From positions 103,501,802 to 103,565,801 of the forward strand of contig OV884058.1 of assembly GCA_930367215.1 (NCBI GenBank): a stretch of 64,000 nt of DNA, given 5' to 3'. This DNA comes from Pollenia angustigena. Lineage: Eukaryota > Arthropoda > Insecta > Diptera > Polleniidae. Made by a program: the position numbers and the translations under genes. The notes below the pieces were generated by a model that was not told the origin of the DNA, did not search any database, and saw only the letters and a list, made by a program, of their open reading frames with translations. Positions 22,866 to 34,670 of this stretch are shown in pieces. Position 1 is the stretch's first letter, and every line of letters starts with the position of its first letter.

Positions 22866-22883
22866 TGGCGCCCGAGCAGGGAC
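22866..22883 (+). other. Primer binding site, tRNA-Lys type
   Basis: TGGCGCCCGAGCAGGGAC directly follows LTR1 (one intervening A). It resembles the 18-base tRNA-Lys primer binding site known from lentiviruses and several insect LTR elements, with one mismatch to the TGGCGCCCGAACAGGGAC form. It is the expected minus-strand primer site for reverse transcription. Confidence 0.8.
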
Positions 22884-22975
22884 CCGATTCCAAAACCGCA
22901 ACCTGTGGTAAAACTCTAACCCAAACCACCAACGGCACTGGATCGGGCCAAGAACAAGCACAAAGCACCGAAATC

Positions 22976-24102
22976 ATGTCTACGCCGAATACTCTACAAA
23001 CGGATTCCCTGGGCTGGATATACCTACTCAGAAAAGACAAACTTATAGAAATTTGCCGACAGTACGGCATCGCCATCACAGACAGAGTCACGGTGGATCA
23101 GCTTCGGCGTCAGCTAAGCGAACTGGTGAAGTTAAAACGGCAGCGAGCGTCGTCGGAAAATCTACTGCGTGCGCTAGAAGAGGAAATCCTGGAGGAAGAA
23201 AAAAGACCACTACGCGCTTCAGTTAGCGTGGAGGTACCCCGTGCCGAGGACCGGAAAAGTCTCCCGAGCGTCCCCAGTGACTCAGAAGTCATGGCCACCA
23301 TCCGGCGGTGGGATTTGACGTACGACGGGGGCGATCATCTGATGGAGTTCATCGAGCGCCTGGAGGAATTAGCCGAATGCTACAGCTTCGAGCGTCATCG
23401 GTTGCTATTCTCGCTACTAGAGATACTGAAGGGGAAGGCGTTACAGTGGTATCGGGTCAAAAGAGAGCAAATCCGCAGTTGGGACGACTTCAAGGAGGAA
23501 GCCAGTCGGTTCTTTTTGCCGAGACGACACCTCGCCCACCTGGAGGAAACAATCTACCATCGTAAAGCAAGGCAATAGAGAGAGAGCAAAGGACTATGTC
23601 ATGAGCCTCCAAGCCCTCATACGGCAGCATCCCGACCTACGGAAAGTCGACCACACTGACCGCATCTATGACGGCCTACGTTGCGAATATAAACTGTACG
23701 TCCGCCGCACCGATTTCCGCTCGCTGGACGAGCTCATGGCACTGACCGACGAGTACGAGTGGCTCCGAAAGGAAGAAGCCAAACAGGGAAGACCGCAACC
23801 CACCCACTATATTGACACCTCTACTTACCAGCGTAACACCCACTGCTGGCGTTGCAGGCAACCTGGCCATATGCGAGGAAATTGTCCGAACCCATCAGTA
23901 CGGTTCTGCTCATGGTGCGGCCAAGTAGGCAGGCTCACTCGAGAATGCTCCTGCAGGAGCGAACCCCACTCCGATGGACGGTACTACCTCAACGTCACCG
24001 TTTGTGGTACCCCCATTAGAGCATTGGTCGACACTGGGTCAACCCTGACATATCTGGGAAAGAGGATGCGCCAACTGCTGGAGTCCCATAATATCCGGCC
24101 AT
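22976..24102 (+). pseudogene. Gag and start of protease of the LTR retrotransposon
   Basis: The Gag frame probably starts at the ATG at 22976 (MSTPNTLQ); the same frame is open further upstream through the LTR end. The central part (KGKALQWYRVKREQIRSW..F...F) fits the retrotransposon Gag domain. At about 23564-23566 one extra A shifts the frame; the sequence continues as KQGNRERAKDYVMSLQALIR. Two zinc knuckles follow: CWRCRQPGHMRGNC (23844-23885, canonical CCHC) and CSWCGQVGRLTREC (23907-23948, His replaced by Arg). An aspartic protease start, VDTGS (24030), is visible. The frame ends at the junction with LTR2, so reverse transcriptase, RNase H and integrase are absent. Codon content is more GC-rich than the surroundings. 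Not functional. Confidence 0.9.
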
Positions 24103-25898
24103 TGTAACGCAGTTTACTTTCCCAGCTGAGGTATGACTCAGTCTGTCCAGGGTCAATTCGAAGGTCTGCTTCCTTTGAAATGAAACACGGGATGTTTTCG
24201 TGTATGTTCGCTTACAAAAATTTCAACAAAGCTTTATTTACGAAATCTTAATCTACTCTAAATACTTAGAACTACGACGGCCTTCGACTGATTCGGCGTG
24301 GCTGTAGACGGGAACGGGTGCTGAGGCAGCGTGATTCCGTGCACGTACGGCTGATGACGTTAGGAAACGGCTAGATGTTGCTGCCAGTAGGCACGTACGG
24401 TGGCGTTCTGTGGGGCATCGTTTAGTTACTGAGTATTCGATCTGGCAGAGAAGATAATAAACGGGTTTCGGTTATAGGTTGTTAGTATCTACATCTACGA
24501 TCGAAACTATGCCGAGTACGGAGCATTCGGTGCGCCCCGTAGTTGGCTGTACACACGACTAACTACGGTCTTAAATACTAGAAATTACTTAGAAATACTT
24601 CGGACACCAAGAGATTTCGGAGGCCTTGGCGTTCGGCTAAATACGGTCTTAAATACTAGAAACTACTTAAAAATACTTCGGACACCAAGAGATTTCGGAG
24701 GCCTTGGCGTTCGGCTAACTACGGTCTTAAATACTAGAAACTAATTAAAAATACTTCGGACACCAAGAGATTAAGGAGGTCTTGGCGTTCGGCTAAATAC
24801 GGTTCTGGTTAATCAGGTTCGGTTAAATACGGTTCGGTTAAATACAAGTTACTTAACCAGGTTCGGTTAAATACGGGTTATTTAATCAGGTTCGGTTAAA
24901 TACGGGTTACTAAATCAGGTCCGGTTAAATACGATTTGTATTCAGTCGGCTACCGAATGAAATTCGGAGGCACCGGCAGTCGGCTGAACACGACTAATAA
25001 CGGGTTGAGTGCTGGTTCGTATTCACTACTGGTAAGAATACGTGGACTACTGGTTTGTATTCAGTCGGCTACCGAATGAAATTCGGAGGCACCGGCAGAC
25101 GGCAGAATACGACTAATAATACGTTAAATACGGGTTTGTATTTAGTCGGCTAAATACGGTTTGGGTTAATCAGGTTCGGTTAAATACGGTTCGGTTAAAT
25201 ACTGGTAGAATACTGCGGGTACCATGCTAAATACGGTTCTGGTTTGTCAGGTTCGGTTAAATACTGGTAGAATACTTCGGGTACCATACTAAATACGGTT
25301 CTGGTTTATCAGGTTCGGTTAAATACGGTTGGTATTAAGTCGGCTACCGAATGGAATTCGGCGGTACCGGCGGTCGGCTTAATACGACTAACTACGGGTT
25401 GAGTGCTGGCTCGTATTCACTACTGGTAAGAATACGTGGACTACTGGTTTAACTACTCGGGCACCAACGAAATGCGAGAGCGTGGTGTACGACTAAAGCG
25501 ACTAACTACTGGTTAAACTACTCGGACACCAACGGAATTCGAGAGCGAGGTGTTCGGCTAATGTACGATTAAATACTGGTTCGGTTTACTCGGGCACCAA
25601 CGGAATTCGAGAGCGAGGTGTTCGGGTAAAACGACTAACTACGGTTACTACTAACTACCGAGAGTAAATACTGGGGCACTATCTACTCTGTTTGTTCTGA
25701 GGCAAACCTTGTCTATTTATTCAAAAATAAAATGAACTAAATGAGAATTATACGGTAAAAAGGTCATGTAGGTAAATAGTAAGGGTATTCATAGTAGTAA
25801 GTAAAATAATAAGGGTATTCAAGGTGTTTGGTTATTTTATACTTTGTGATGTTAGGATTAAATGTAAATGTAGGGTAGGTTTGTAACGTCACGTTACA
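24103..25898 (-). repeat. LTR2, related LTR in opposite orientation
   Basis: This 1796-bp LTR is bounded by TGTAACG (24103) and CGTTACA (ends 25898) and shares both LTR ends with LTR1. It is preceded, in its own direction, by a polypurine tract (AGGAGGGGAC at about 25900-25910), so it is a 3' LTR on the minus strand. Its array differs from LTR1: three units with TCGGACACCAAGAGAT, several short TTAAATACGG.T units, units with CTACCGAATG.AATTCGG, and only three cores of the LTR1 type (about 25447-25625). Confidence 0.9.
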
Positions 25899-26350
25899 GT
25901 CCCCTCCTACTTCGGAAAAAAAAATCAGTTTCATGGTTTTTTCCCTTACTTATGTATATCTAATTAAAAAAACTTATTTGTATATATAAAAAATGAAATT
26001 AAAATTAATATCTAAAAATAAAAAATATATAAAAAAAATAAAAATAAATTTTACCAACTCTAAAAATCCGAGGATGCGCTCTGCCGTTTCAGATGTGTGA
26101 GTCCGCTGCGCTGACGACGGAGTTGGTCAACAGTAACACTTTGTTTATCAGTTTTCCTGCTGACGACATACTTTTGTTAGTTGATCCTCCCGTAGCGGAT
26201 AGATCTATCACAGTAGATCCGTCGGTAGCGTATTTTTAGTTCATAAGATTTCGTTGCTTTGTGCTTGATCCGATCCAGTTCCGTTGGTGGTTTGGTTAGA
26301 GTTTTACCACAGGTTGCGGTTTTGGAATCGGGTCCCTGCTCGGGCGCCAT
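25899..26350 (-). mobile_element. Short internal region between LTR3 and LTR2
   Basis: Read on the minus strand it starts with a primer binding site (26332-26349), then gag leader matching 22884-22970, then a diverged piece of early Gag (GTTGACCAACTCCGTCGTCA, compare 23092-23115), then AT-rich filler, then the polypurine tract beside LTR2. Almost all of gag and all of pol are missing. It is an internally deleted, non-autonomous derivative of the same or a sister family. Confidence 0.8.
26332..26349 (-). other. Primer binding site (minus strand)
   Basis: GTCCCTGCTCGGGCGCCA is the exact complement of the site at 22866-22883 and abuts LTR3 with one intervening base, confirming that LTR3 acts as a 5' LTR for the short internal region to its left. 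Confidence 0.8.
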
Positions 26351-28481
26351 TGTAAGTTTACTTTCCCAGCTGAGGTATGACTCAGTCTGTCCAGGGTCAA
26401 GTCGAAGGTCTGCTTCCTTTGAAATGAAACACGGGATGTTTTCGTGTATGTTTGCTTACAAAAATTTCCACAAAGCTTTATTTACGAAATCTTAATCTAC
26501 GCTAAATACTTAAAACTAACGACAGTTCTCGATGAGTCGGTGCGGCTGCGGACGGGAACGGCTACGGAACTGGGAGGCGGTGTTACTGGAGCCGGGCTAT
26601 GAAACGGGAACGATCTGGTAAAGAGACTGGTAACAGCTTCGGTTATTTCGGGCTAGGTAGGCTGTAGCAAACTACTGGGGTGATTTACTCGGACACCTAC
26701 GGAATTCGAGAGCGAGGTGTTCGGGTGTATACGACTAACTACTGGTTACTACTAACTACCGGTTAAACTATTCGGACACCAACGGAATTCGAGAGCGAGG
26801 TGTTCGGCTAATATACGATTAAATACTGGTTCGGTTTACTCGGGCACCAACGGAATGCGAGAGCGAGGTGTTCGGGTAAAACGATTAACTACGGATTAAA
26901 CTATTCGGACACCAACGGAATTCGAGAGCGAGGTGTTCGGCTAATACGACTAAATACTGATTCGGTTTACTCGGGCACCAACGGAATTCGAGAGCGAGGT
27001 GTTCGGGTAAAACGACTAACTACTGATTAAACTATCCGGACACCAACGGAATTCGAGAGCGAGGTGTTCGGCTAATATACGATTAGATACTGGTTCGGTT
27101 TACTCGGGCACCAACGGAATTCGAGAGCGAGGTGTTCGGGTAAAACGACTAACTACGGTTAAACTATTCGGACACCAACGGAATTCGAGAGCGAGGTGTT
27201 CGGCTAATATACGACTAAATACTGGTTCGGTTTACTCGGGCACCCACGGAATTCGAGAGCGAGGTGTTCGGGTAAAACGACTAACTATTGATTAAACTAT
27301 TCGGACACCAACGGAATTCGAGAGCGAGGTGTTCGGATAATATACGATTAGATACTGGTTCGGTTTACTCGGACACCAACGGAATTCGAGAGCGAGGTGT
27401 TCGGGTAAAACGACTAACTACTGATTAAACTATTCGGACACCAACGGAATTCGAGAGCGAGGTGTTCGGCTAATATACGACTAAACACTGGTTCGGTTTA
27501 CTCGGGCACCAACGGAATTCGAGAGCGAGGTGTTCGGGTAAAACGACTAACTACGGATTAAACTATTCGGACACCAACGGAATTCGAGAGCGAGGTGTTC
27601 GGCTAATATACGACTAAATACTGGTTCGGTTTACTCGGGCACCAACGGAATTCGAGAGCGAGGTGTTCGGGTAAAACGACTAACTACTGATTAAACTATT
27701 CGGACACCAACGGAATTCGAGAGCGAGGTGTTCGGCTAATATACGACTAAATACTGGTTCGGTTTACTCGGGCACCAACGGAATTCGAGAGCGAGGTGTT
27801 CGGGTAAAACGACTAACTACTGATTAAACTATTCGGACACCAACGGAATTCGAGAGCGAGGTGTTCGGCTAATATACGACTAAACACTGGTTCGGTTTAC
27901 TCGGGCACCAACGGAATTCGAGAGCGAGGTGTTCGGGTAAAACGACTAACTACGGATTAAACTATTCGGACACCAACGGAATGCGAGAGCGAGGTGTTCG
28001 GCTAATATACGACTAAACACTGGTTCGGTTTACTCGGGCACCAACGGAATGCGAGAGCGAGGTGTTCGGGTAAAACGATTAACTACGGATTAAACTATTC
28101 GGACACCAACGGAATTCGAGAGCGAGGTGTTCGGCTAATATACGACTAAATACTGATTCGGTTTACTCGGGCACCAACGGAATTCGAGAGCGAGGTGTTC
28201 GGGTAAAACGACTAACTACGATAAGTGCTAACTACGAAGAGTAAATACTGGGGTTAGTATCAATATCTACTCTGTTTGTTCTGATGCAAACCTTGTCTAT
28301 TTATTCAAAAATAAAATGAACTAAATGAGAATTATACGGTAAAAAGGTGATGTAGGTAAATAGTAAGGGTATTCATAGTAGTAAGTAAAATAATAAGGGT
28401 ATTCAAGGTGTTAGGTTACTTATAATTTATGATGTCATTATTAAATCTATATGTAGGGCTAGTTTGTAACGTCACGTTACA
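26351..28481 (-). repeat. LTR3, near-identical inverted copy of LTR1
   Basis: 2131 bp. It lacks 4 bp (GCGT) near the end next to the primer site relative to LTR1, and otherwise keeps the same layout, including 23 cores. Shared unit-specific variants in mirror order include the GCATTCC cores, the CCGTGGGTG core, the TTTAACCGTAG spacer and the shortened TCGTATTAGCC spacer. On its outer side it is preceded, in its direction, by a polypurine tract (GTAGGGGGGGAC at about 28482-28493), so it is also a 3' LTR. Confidence 0.9.
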
Positions 28482-28983
28482 GTCCCCCCCTACTTTAAAT
28501 AAAAAAAAAAATAAAAAAAAATTGTGCACTAGGCGAGTTTCGACCGGAGGTCTGCACTACCCGAAGGTAACATTTACCAGAGCGGGATGCGCTGTGGCTC
28601 GGCCTTGGTGCAAAAATAACTAAAATAATCTAATCCATTTTTTTTTTCGATAATAAAAAAAAATAATAATAATACCAATCCAATAATATTACAATTCAAT
28701 AATAAAATAAAAAAAACCAATCCAATAATATTACAATTCAATAATAATAAATAAAAAAATAATAATCTACTACCAAACTGAAATAATTCCAGGGAAATAT
28801 GGGGCCTCGGAAGGACATCGTGGGATGTTGAGTTACCGGTCCCCTAGGGGAATCATCTTTTCCTTGCCCAGAGCGCGCAATCGGGCTCGTTTCCCGATTA
28901 TTGTTACTTCGACCTTGGGTCTGCCCCTCGGATATATTATCCATTTAGGATAACTACAATGTAAAATGCAAAGAAAGTTTGTG
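28482..28983 (-). mobile_element. 3' internal end of the LTR element (minus strand)
   Basis: Adjacent to LTR3 is a polypurine tract. Further out, minus-strand text is GC-richer with an open frame (MDNISEGQTQGRSNNNRETS and onward, from 28944) and, nearer the LTR, a segment rich in Arg and Ser (CACCAAGGCCGAGCCACAGC). These could be the tail of pol or a 3' ORF; no diagnostic motif is visible. AATAATATTACAATTCAATA occurs twice in tandem at 28680-28745. The outer limit is set at a possible GTAGT duplication and is uncertain. Confidence 0.55.
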
Positions 28984-28994
28984 GTAGTTATGTC

Positions 28995-29300
28995 GTTTAC
29001 GACAGTCATATTACCAATTTACCAAAAAAAGCGACTTGTTTTCGAATAAAACAAAGAGATCATAATAAAGCCAAATGTCTTTGTGTGGTAAGTGCCACGC
29101 CCACTTATCCAATACCGCCCATTTTATAAAGATAGTTTGTGTAATGATAACTAAGATGATTGTACCTAATTTGCAACCTTTGGATCTTTCCGTTCTACAT
29201 ATGCAGAAAAAATAAAACAACAAGGGATTCTTGGATGAAATAAAAGGCAATCGTGGTTTTTTCTCATATCTCACTCACTTATGGACTGACCTTAATTTCA
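28995..29300 (-). repeat. Minus-strand copy of the 1.7-kb repeat family
   Basis: On the minus strand it reads TGAGATATGAGAAAAAACCACG, AGAACGGAAAGATC, TTGCAAATTAGGTACA, GGGCGGTATTGGATAAGTGG and GCGTGG in the order found in the array at 53-60 kb. It is one diverged sub-repeat of that family. (Longest quoted strings are split by the matching blocks.). Confidence 0.65.
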
Positions 29301-29618
29301 AAAGAGTATATGTGACATAAATATATAACAACGGAGTCCCCATTCTTATTTCTAAACACCATTTCAAGATTCACACGGACAGAAATTTAATTTTTTGAAG
29401 TTTCCTCTTATTTTATTCTTTAGTTAAAAAAAAAAAACGTTAAAGGTTTCAGTAGTATTGAGTCTATACTGCAAAAGTATCGAGTATTCAAAAGCGTTGA
29501 AATTTTACACTTTTATGGATTGAGACGTTTTTTTCAAGGAGCTTTGTGGAACACACAGAAATTAAGTACCTTATAATCACATAAACAGCAGTAATCAACT
29601 TTTGGTAGAGTAAAGCCT

Positions 29619-29785
29619 CAGTTAGCCGGGAGTAGCAGTAACGTTGCAAGTCAGCTGTTTCATTTTGTTGTATGTAAAGCAATTAGAACGATTACAGTTA
29701 GCAGTAAGATGTTACGTCTCAATCTGTAAGAAATAGATTGGTCTTACTTTTTTACGGTAAGGTTACTGTTACTCCCGGCTAACTG
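29619..29785. mobile_element. 167-bp MITE
   Basis: Ends CAGTTAGCCGGGAGTAGCAG and its complement at 29763-29785 pair with one mismatch over about 23 bp. The flanks AAGCCT and AAGACT are similar, so a 6-bp duplication is possible but unproven. No coding content. Confidence 0.7.
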
Positions 29786-30302
29786 AAGACTTAAGAAAAA
29801 CCGCGTGAGAATATAACATCCGAGGTTTGTTTGATGACTCATGTTGAAGTAACATTACATTGATGAGGTAGAAAAACAACAAAAATGAAGAAAATTATGC
29901 TGGAAAGTTATCAAAAACAAAGAAAGGATCAGGCCGGGTTGATTTGTGTGCGGAGATAATAAAATTAATATATTATGTAAAAATTAACATTCTTATCAGT
30001 GTACATATTTGACCAGATCTATGACACTGGAAAATACTATACTACTGGAACGTAGCCTTCAGTCAACAGTACAATGATAACCGATTAATAAGCTTGATGA
30101 ATCATGCTCTTAAAAGCTTTTTAATATAAAGTCATGACTGCGTATACACTTAGGTGGGGTAGGTCGAAAAAAAAGTTGTGCCAGTCACCCCTAGAATGAA
30201 AGATATGAAGTTTCTAAAACAGGAAAAAAAAATTTTTTGTCACACCATAAAAAAACAGTACTTTTGGTTTGTTATACATATGTAGCGCTACCATGTAAAG
30301 CC

Positions 30303-30610
30303 CAGGGGGTCAACTCTCTATTGCGATGCGAAAGCTAAATGCCAACTTGGTACTCTCTATCACTTAAGCAAAATTTTCTGAAAATGAAACGATAGTGGTA
30401 ATAAAAATTAAAGATGGGGCGGATTTACAGTAATGAAATGCCAAAGTGTGTAAAAATATTTGAAATTAGAAAATTTAAATAAAATAAAGTGATGATTTAA
30501 GAAAAGAAAAAAAATTAAAAGATGCGAAAGACATATGCGTAAACGTATTAAAGAGTACCAATCGCAAGATTTGCTACAATTTCGCATCGCAATAGAGAGT
30601 AGCCCCCCAG
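30303..30610. mobile_element. 308-bp MITE with about 30-bp inverted ends
   Basis: ACTCTCTATTGCGATGCGAA at the left (30312 on) pairs perfectly with 30590-30600 and its surroundings; the extreme ends CAGGGGGTC and the complement CTGGGGGGC pair imperfectly. A second inner pair (GGTACTCTCT with AAAGAGTACC) is present. No clear target duplication. Confidence 0.7.
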
Positions 30611-33059
30611 AATTTGAGGTCAGAATAAAAAGTCACCAAAGGCAAAAATGAAGCCACTGTCAAACCATGAACAACGATATCGAGGCATAACCGCAAAGAA
30701 AGTTTAAGTAACACCATTTTCCATTTTCGTTTTTTTTTTAATAAACGACTTTATTGGCAACACTTGCATCATCTCCTAAAATGTCATGGTCACATAAGGA
30801 ACCGTTACGATTTCATAGCAAAAACAATTTTATCTCAAGCGACAATATTCATACAAAATTTTTATGAAATAAAATTAAAAAAACCTTCTCTAGTAAAATT
30901 TTGTTTTTGTCACTTAAGCTTTTTTTTTGCGGTAATGACTCGATATGCGATATAAGATCGGAATTTAAATGACAGCGCTATATTTTGGGCTGTATTTTGG
31001 GGCGTGGCATAAGAAATTTGTTCCTGTTTTAGAAACTTCTTTCCTTCTAGGGGGTAATTGGCACAACTTTTTTTGTTTTTGTATGGGGGCCGACCCTCGG
31101 CTTCAAATCTCTATCAGCAACTGGAGTGTTATTGTTTTGTTTAGAAACTCTGGTTCAAAATTGCATAAACGTTCGTAAAGATTGCTTCTGCGTTTAGTCG
31201 ATTGTCAAAAACCGTTTGGTAAGAGCTTGGAGCACACTACTGTACATAAATCTTAGATCGGGCTTTATATTGAATGTCCAAGGTGGCCATAAAATGGAAA
31301 ATAAATGTATAAGCTGATGTCACAAGCTTAATTTTTTTAAGTAATTTAAATAAATTTCTTGAAAGATTTGCCAAATATAAATGATTCACCATTCCGGATT
31401 CCAAAATAAAAACTCATATACAATCACTTTTAAATAAAATGATAATAAACTAAATTTTCTAAATCGTTTAGTTAAACGATTTTACAAGTTACACACTCAA
31501 TGTTATAAAATTTTTACAGTTAAAATATTTACTTGTACTAAGAAATACAAAAGGAAAAGCATGCATGCTGGCATGCATGTCTCAAAAATGGCACATGGTT
31601 AAGGTGTTGACCGTGAATGTTGTTCTCCAAATGAAGCAAACCAACAAACACACGAAACACATTGAAAAAAAAACCTGACTCCTACATAAGGTGTGGGAGG
31701 AAGAAGTGTGGCTGGCTGGCTGGCTGGTTAACTTAACCACAATGTTTATAATGCACACATACTCGAACTATCAAATTGTTATTACATATTTTATGGGTGC
31801 GTTCACCATCACAATTGCCACTACCATCAATATTACTCCACTACCAGCATGAACATGGCATCGAAAATGTAATATTTATTGTGTGGAATATAGTCTACAA
31901 TGGAAAAAGCCATGAAAGATACTAAAGTCACCAGATTAAGGAAAATATGATCTCACCAAACAGAAAAAAAGTACAAGCCAACAATCGATTGGCAAATTGA
32001 CGATGGCAAAACGTTTAAGAATTCCATATAAACCTGATAGGAAAGAGTAGAAATAGGAAAACGTTTGAGTTAGCAACTGCAAGTGTTGATCATGGTGAGG
32101 GAGGTAGGTGCTGGTGGTGGCAATGGAATGATGGTGGTTCTACGTTCCTCCAGCATTTGTTTGAATAATATGTAATTTGGACCAACAACAACAAAAAATG
32201 CACACCTGCAACACGCAAAAATAAATTTTTTTTGCTCTTTCTTGTATTTTCATGCTGGCAACATCTCAGTCTGATAGAGATTTAAGTTTAGCAAACAAAC
32301 AATATAAATAAAGCAAACATATGGCGAGGTGGTTCATTATTCTTGTACATCTAATCTTTCATACAACGATGCCTATGAAATCTCTAGTGGTTTACAAAAT
32401 GCTAGAATAAAATATTTCTTCCTTTAACGGCAACACCAGCCAAATAACAACTATCGTTTTGAACGTTCTTTCCTTTGAATAACTCTACCTCATCCTCCTT
32501 CATCTTTTCAGCCATTATAACAAGTAGAAATAACAACAAAACTTTTCCAATTGATAAGCTGAAAAATGTAAGAAATTATTGCAACTGCACCTGGTCGAGA
32601 GAACGAGAGAGCCGGTCGCATCGTTTCGTTAACTAATGAAATGGATTTTTTCGCACATTTTTGAATTTCGCCAAAAGTATAGACACAGACCGTAGAAATA
32701 ATGATCATGTTTTGGCTGTTAAATAAAACAAACTAAAAAAATGTGTTACAATGTGCTAAAAGAATAAAATTAAGGTATGTAACGTTAATTAGTTTAAATT
32801 GGAAATGTTTTGCTTTTTGGAATCACAAAAAAAACTCGCATGCCAATTTAATTAACCTGCTAAAACAAAAACAATTCAAACTTGTTGGCCTTTTTGGTTA
32901 ACTTTACAGAAGAACACGGGCAAAGGCAAAGCAGTTAAGAACACCCCATTACAGAAGTGCACTATATATCTAGGGGAGTTGGGGGTGCGGCGGTTGGTAA
33001 AAACGGATAAATTCGCTAACCCTGTATATGCTTAACTTAGAGAGATACAACAAAATGTA
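30611..33059. other. Unassigned sequence
   Basis: No gene recognised. Simple repeats include GGCTGGCTGGCTGG near 31710 and GGTGGTGG near 32110. TATTGGCAACACTTG at about 30750 resembles a hAT end but no partner was found. Confidence 0.4.
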
Positions 33060-33960
33060 ATACTAATTCATTGAAAACTTACCAGGTATCTGGTACTTTT
33101 TTGAAATTCTGCATTTTTGGGGAGTAAACGTGCATAACCAGTATTTAAGGAGCTTCTTTATCGCCCCATCTATCTTTTAAATAAACAAAGAAAAAAAGAT
33201 TACACCAATTTCGTAAATTATCTAAAAAAGATACAAATATTAATTTGGTTCTTTTCGAAATACGAACTTTTAAGGGGTGAAAATCGTAACTATTTTTGGT
33301 ACTTTTTGTACAAAATATTTTTCTCCATTCATTGATATAAACGTACTACATTATGGGCTTCCACTACAATACTGTAATTTTTGATACTTCAATGGGGAGA
33401 AAAAAAGTATGAGAAAGGGGATATACGGGAAATTAAATTTCTTTCTTTTACTTTTCTGTGCTGAATGTGATAACTTTTGAAGTTTCTAATATATTGAACT
33501 AATATATTGAACTAGAAACATGAAATTATAGGTGCAGGGCCCTGAGTAAATGAAAACTAAAAGGTAAAAAAAAAGTTGGTACTTCTTTGTTTTTCTGGTA
33601 CTTTTTGAATTTTTGTTAATATTGCATCTAAAAACATAAAATTAAACATGAATGGTTCTGAGTAAATACGAATTTGTTAGGGAAAGCTTTTTGGTACCTT
33701 TTCGTTCTACAACTGGTACTTTTTTATTTTTCGTTAATATTGGACCTAGAAACATAAAATTTAACATGCAAGGTCCTAAGTGAATAAGAATCTGTAAGAG
33801 GTATGTTTTTGGTACTTTTTCCTTCATTAATTGGTACTTTTTGAATTGTTATAAATAATTAACCTAAAAACATAAAATTCAACATACAGAGCCCAGAGTA
33901 ATTGAGAATCTATAGGATGAGACTTTTTTGTACTTTTTTTCAATTGTCAGACAGTTGATT
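33060..33960. repeat. Degenerate tandem repeat with GGTACTTTTT motif
   Basis: Units of roughly 125 bp share GGTACTTTTT, ACCTA.AAACATAAAAT, AACATG.A.GG, CC..GAGTAA and AATCT.TA.G, best seen at 33585-33950. Earlier units are more decayed. No coding content. Confidence 0.6.
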
Positions 33961-34199
33961 ATTTTTATATTACTGAACTTACAAAATAAATTAAAAAAGA
34001 TAACATTTGGACCGGAAGTTGGTCCCTTGCCAAATGGATTCACAACGACGGAAAAAAAGAAATACTCGAATCATTTGAATTCATATGAAAATATTTATTG
34101 GAATGTTTTCTTCATATTTGGATAAAAACTTACCGTCAAATTTCAACCAATGTGCAAACACTAACTAACCTTATTATTTGAAAAACTAACCGACTTTGA

Positions 34200-34670
34200 A
34201 TTTATGCATTTGCTCATATTCTTCCCCTCAGTGAAGGGCGCAGCACTCCTACCACTCTATGGGTCGAAGCACCCTGCTGCAATGAAACTATAAAAAAAGC
34301 TATAAACTAACTAACCCGCTATTTGGTCATATGTCAAACCAACCACGACCCTTCGACAGGCCACACCGCCAGTCATGCTAAAATCGAAGTCTCAGGGGCT
34401 CATGACCCCAGGTACTACATAAAGACTTCGACCACATAAAGACTCCGTCAAGATTTCTAGCCCAAGCTACTCCCAAATAGGACTTCAAATAGTTAGGAAG
34501 TGGTGACCCTACAGCCTGAAAGGGTAAACTCAATGTCTCCAAAGTAACCCAGAACCAACACCAAGAAAAGCAGGGTGTCATAATCGGAAACATCAGCTAG
34601 CGCACGCCGCTGCGCACGCCGCTGCGTCTATCAATGCATTCCCAATTCAAGCCCCCAAGGAGACCCAGGA
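34200..34670. other. GC-richer unassigned block
   Basis: Composition is visibly less AT-rich than both neighbours and includes a short direct repeat GCGCACGCCGCT at about 34601-34625. This contrast suggests a fragment of a retroelement or LTR, but no motif identifies it. Confidence 0.35.

Noticed and set aside
22831..23301. Minus-strand open frames across gag
   Set aside because: They are shadows of the gag frame on the plus strand.
20730..28481. Foldback (FB-type) transposon with repeat-filled inverted arms
   Set aside because: The arms are LTRs: they have primer binding sites, polypurine tracts and adjoining gag-protease coding sequence, which foldback elements lack.
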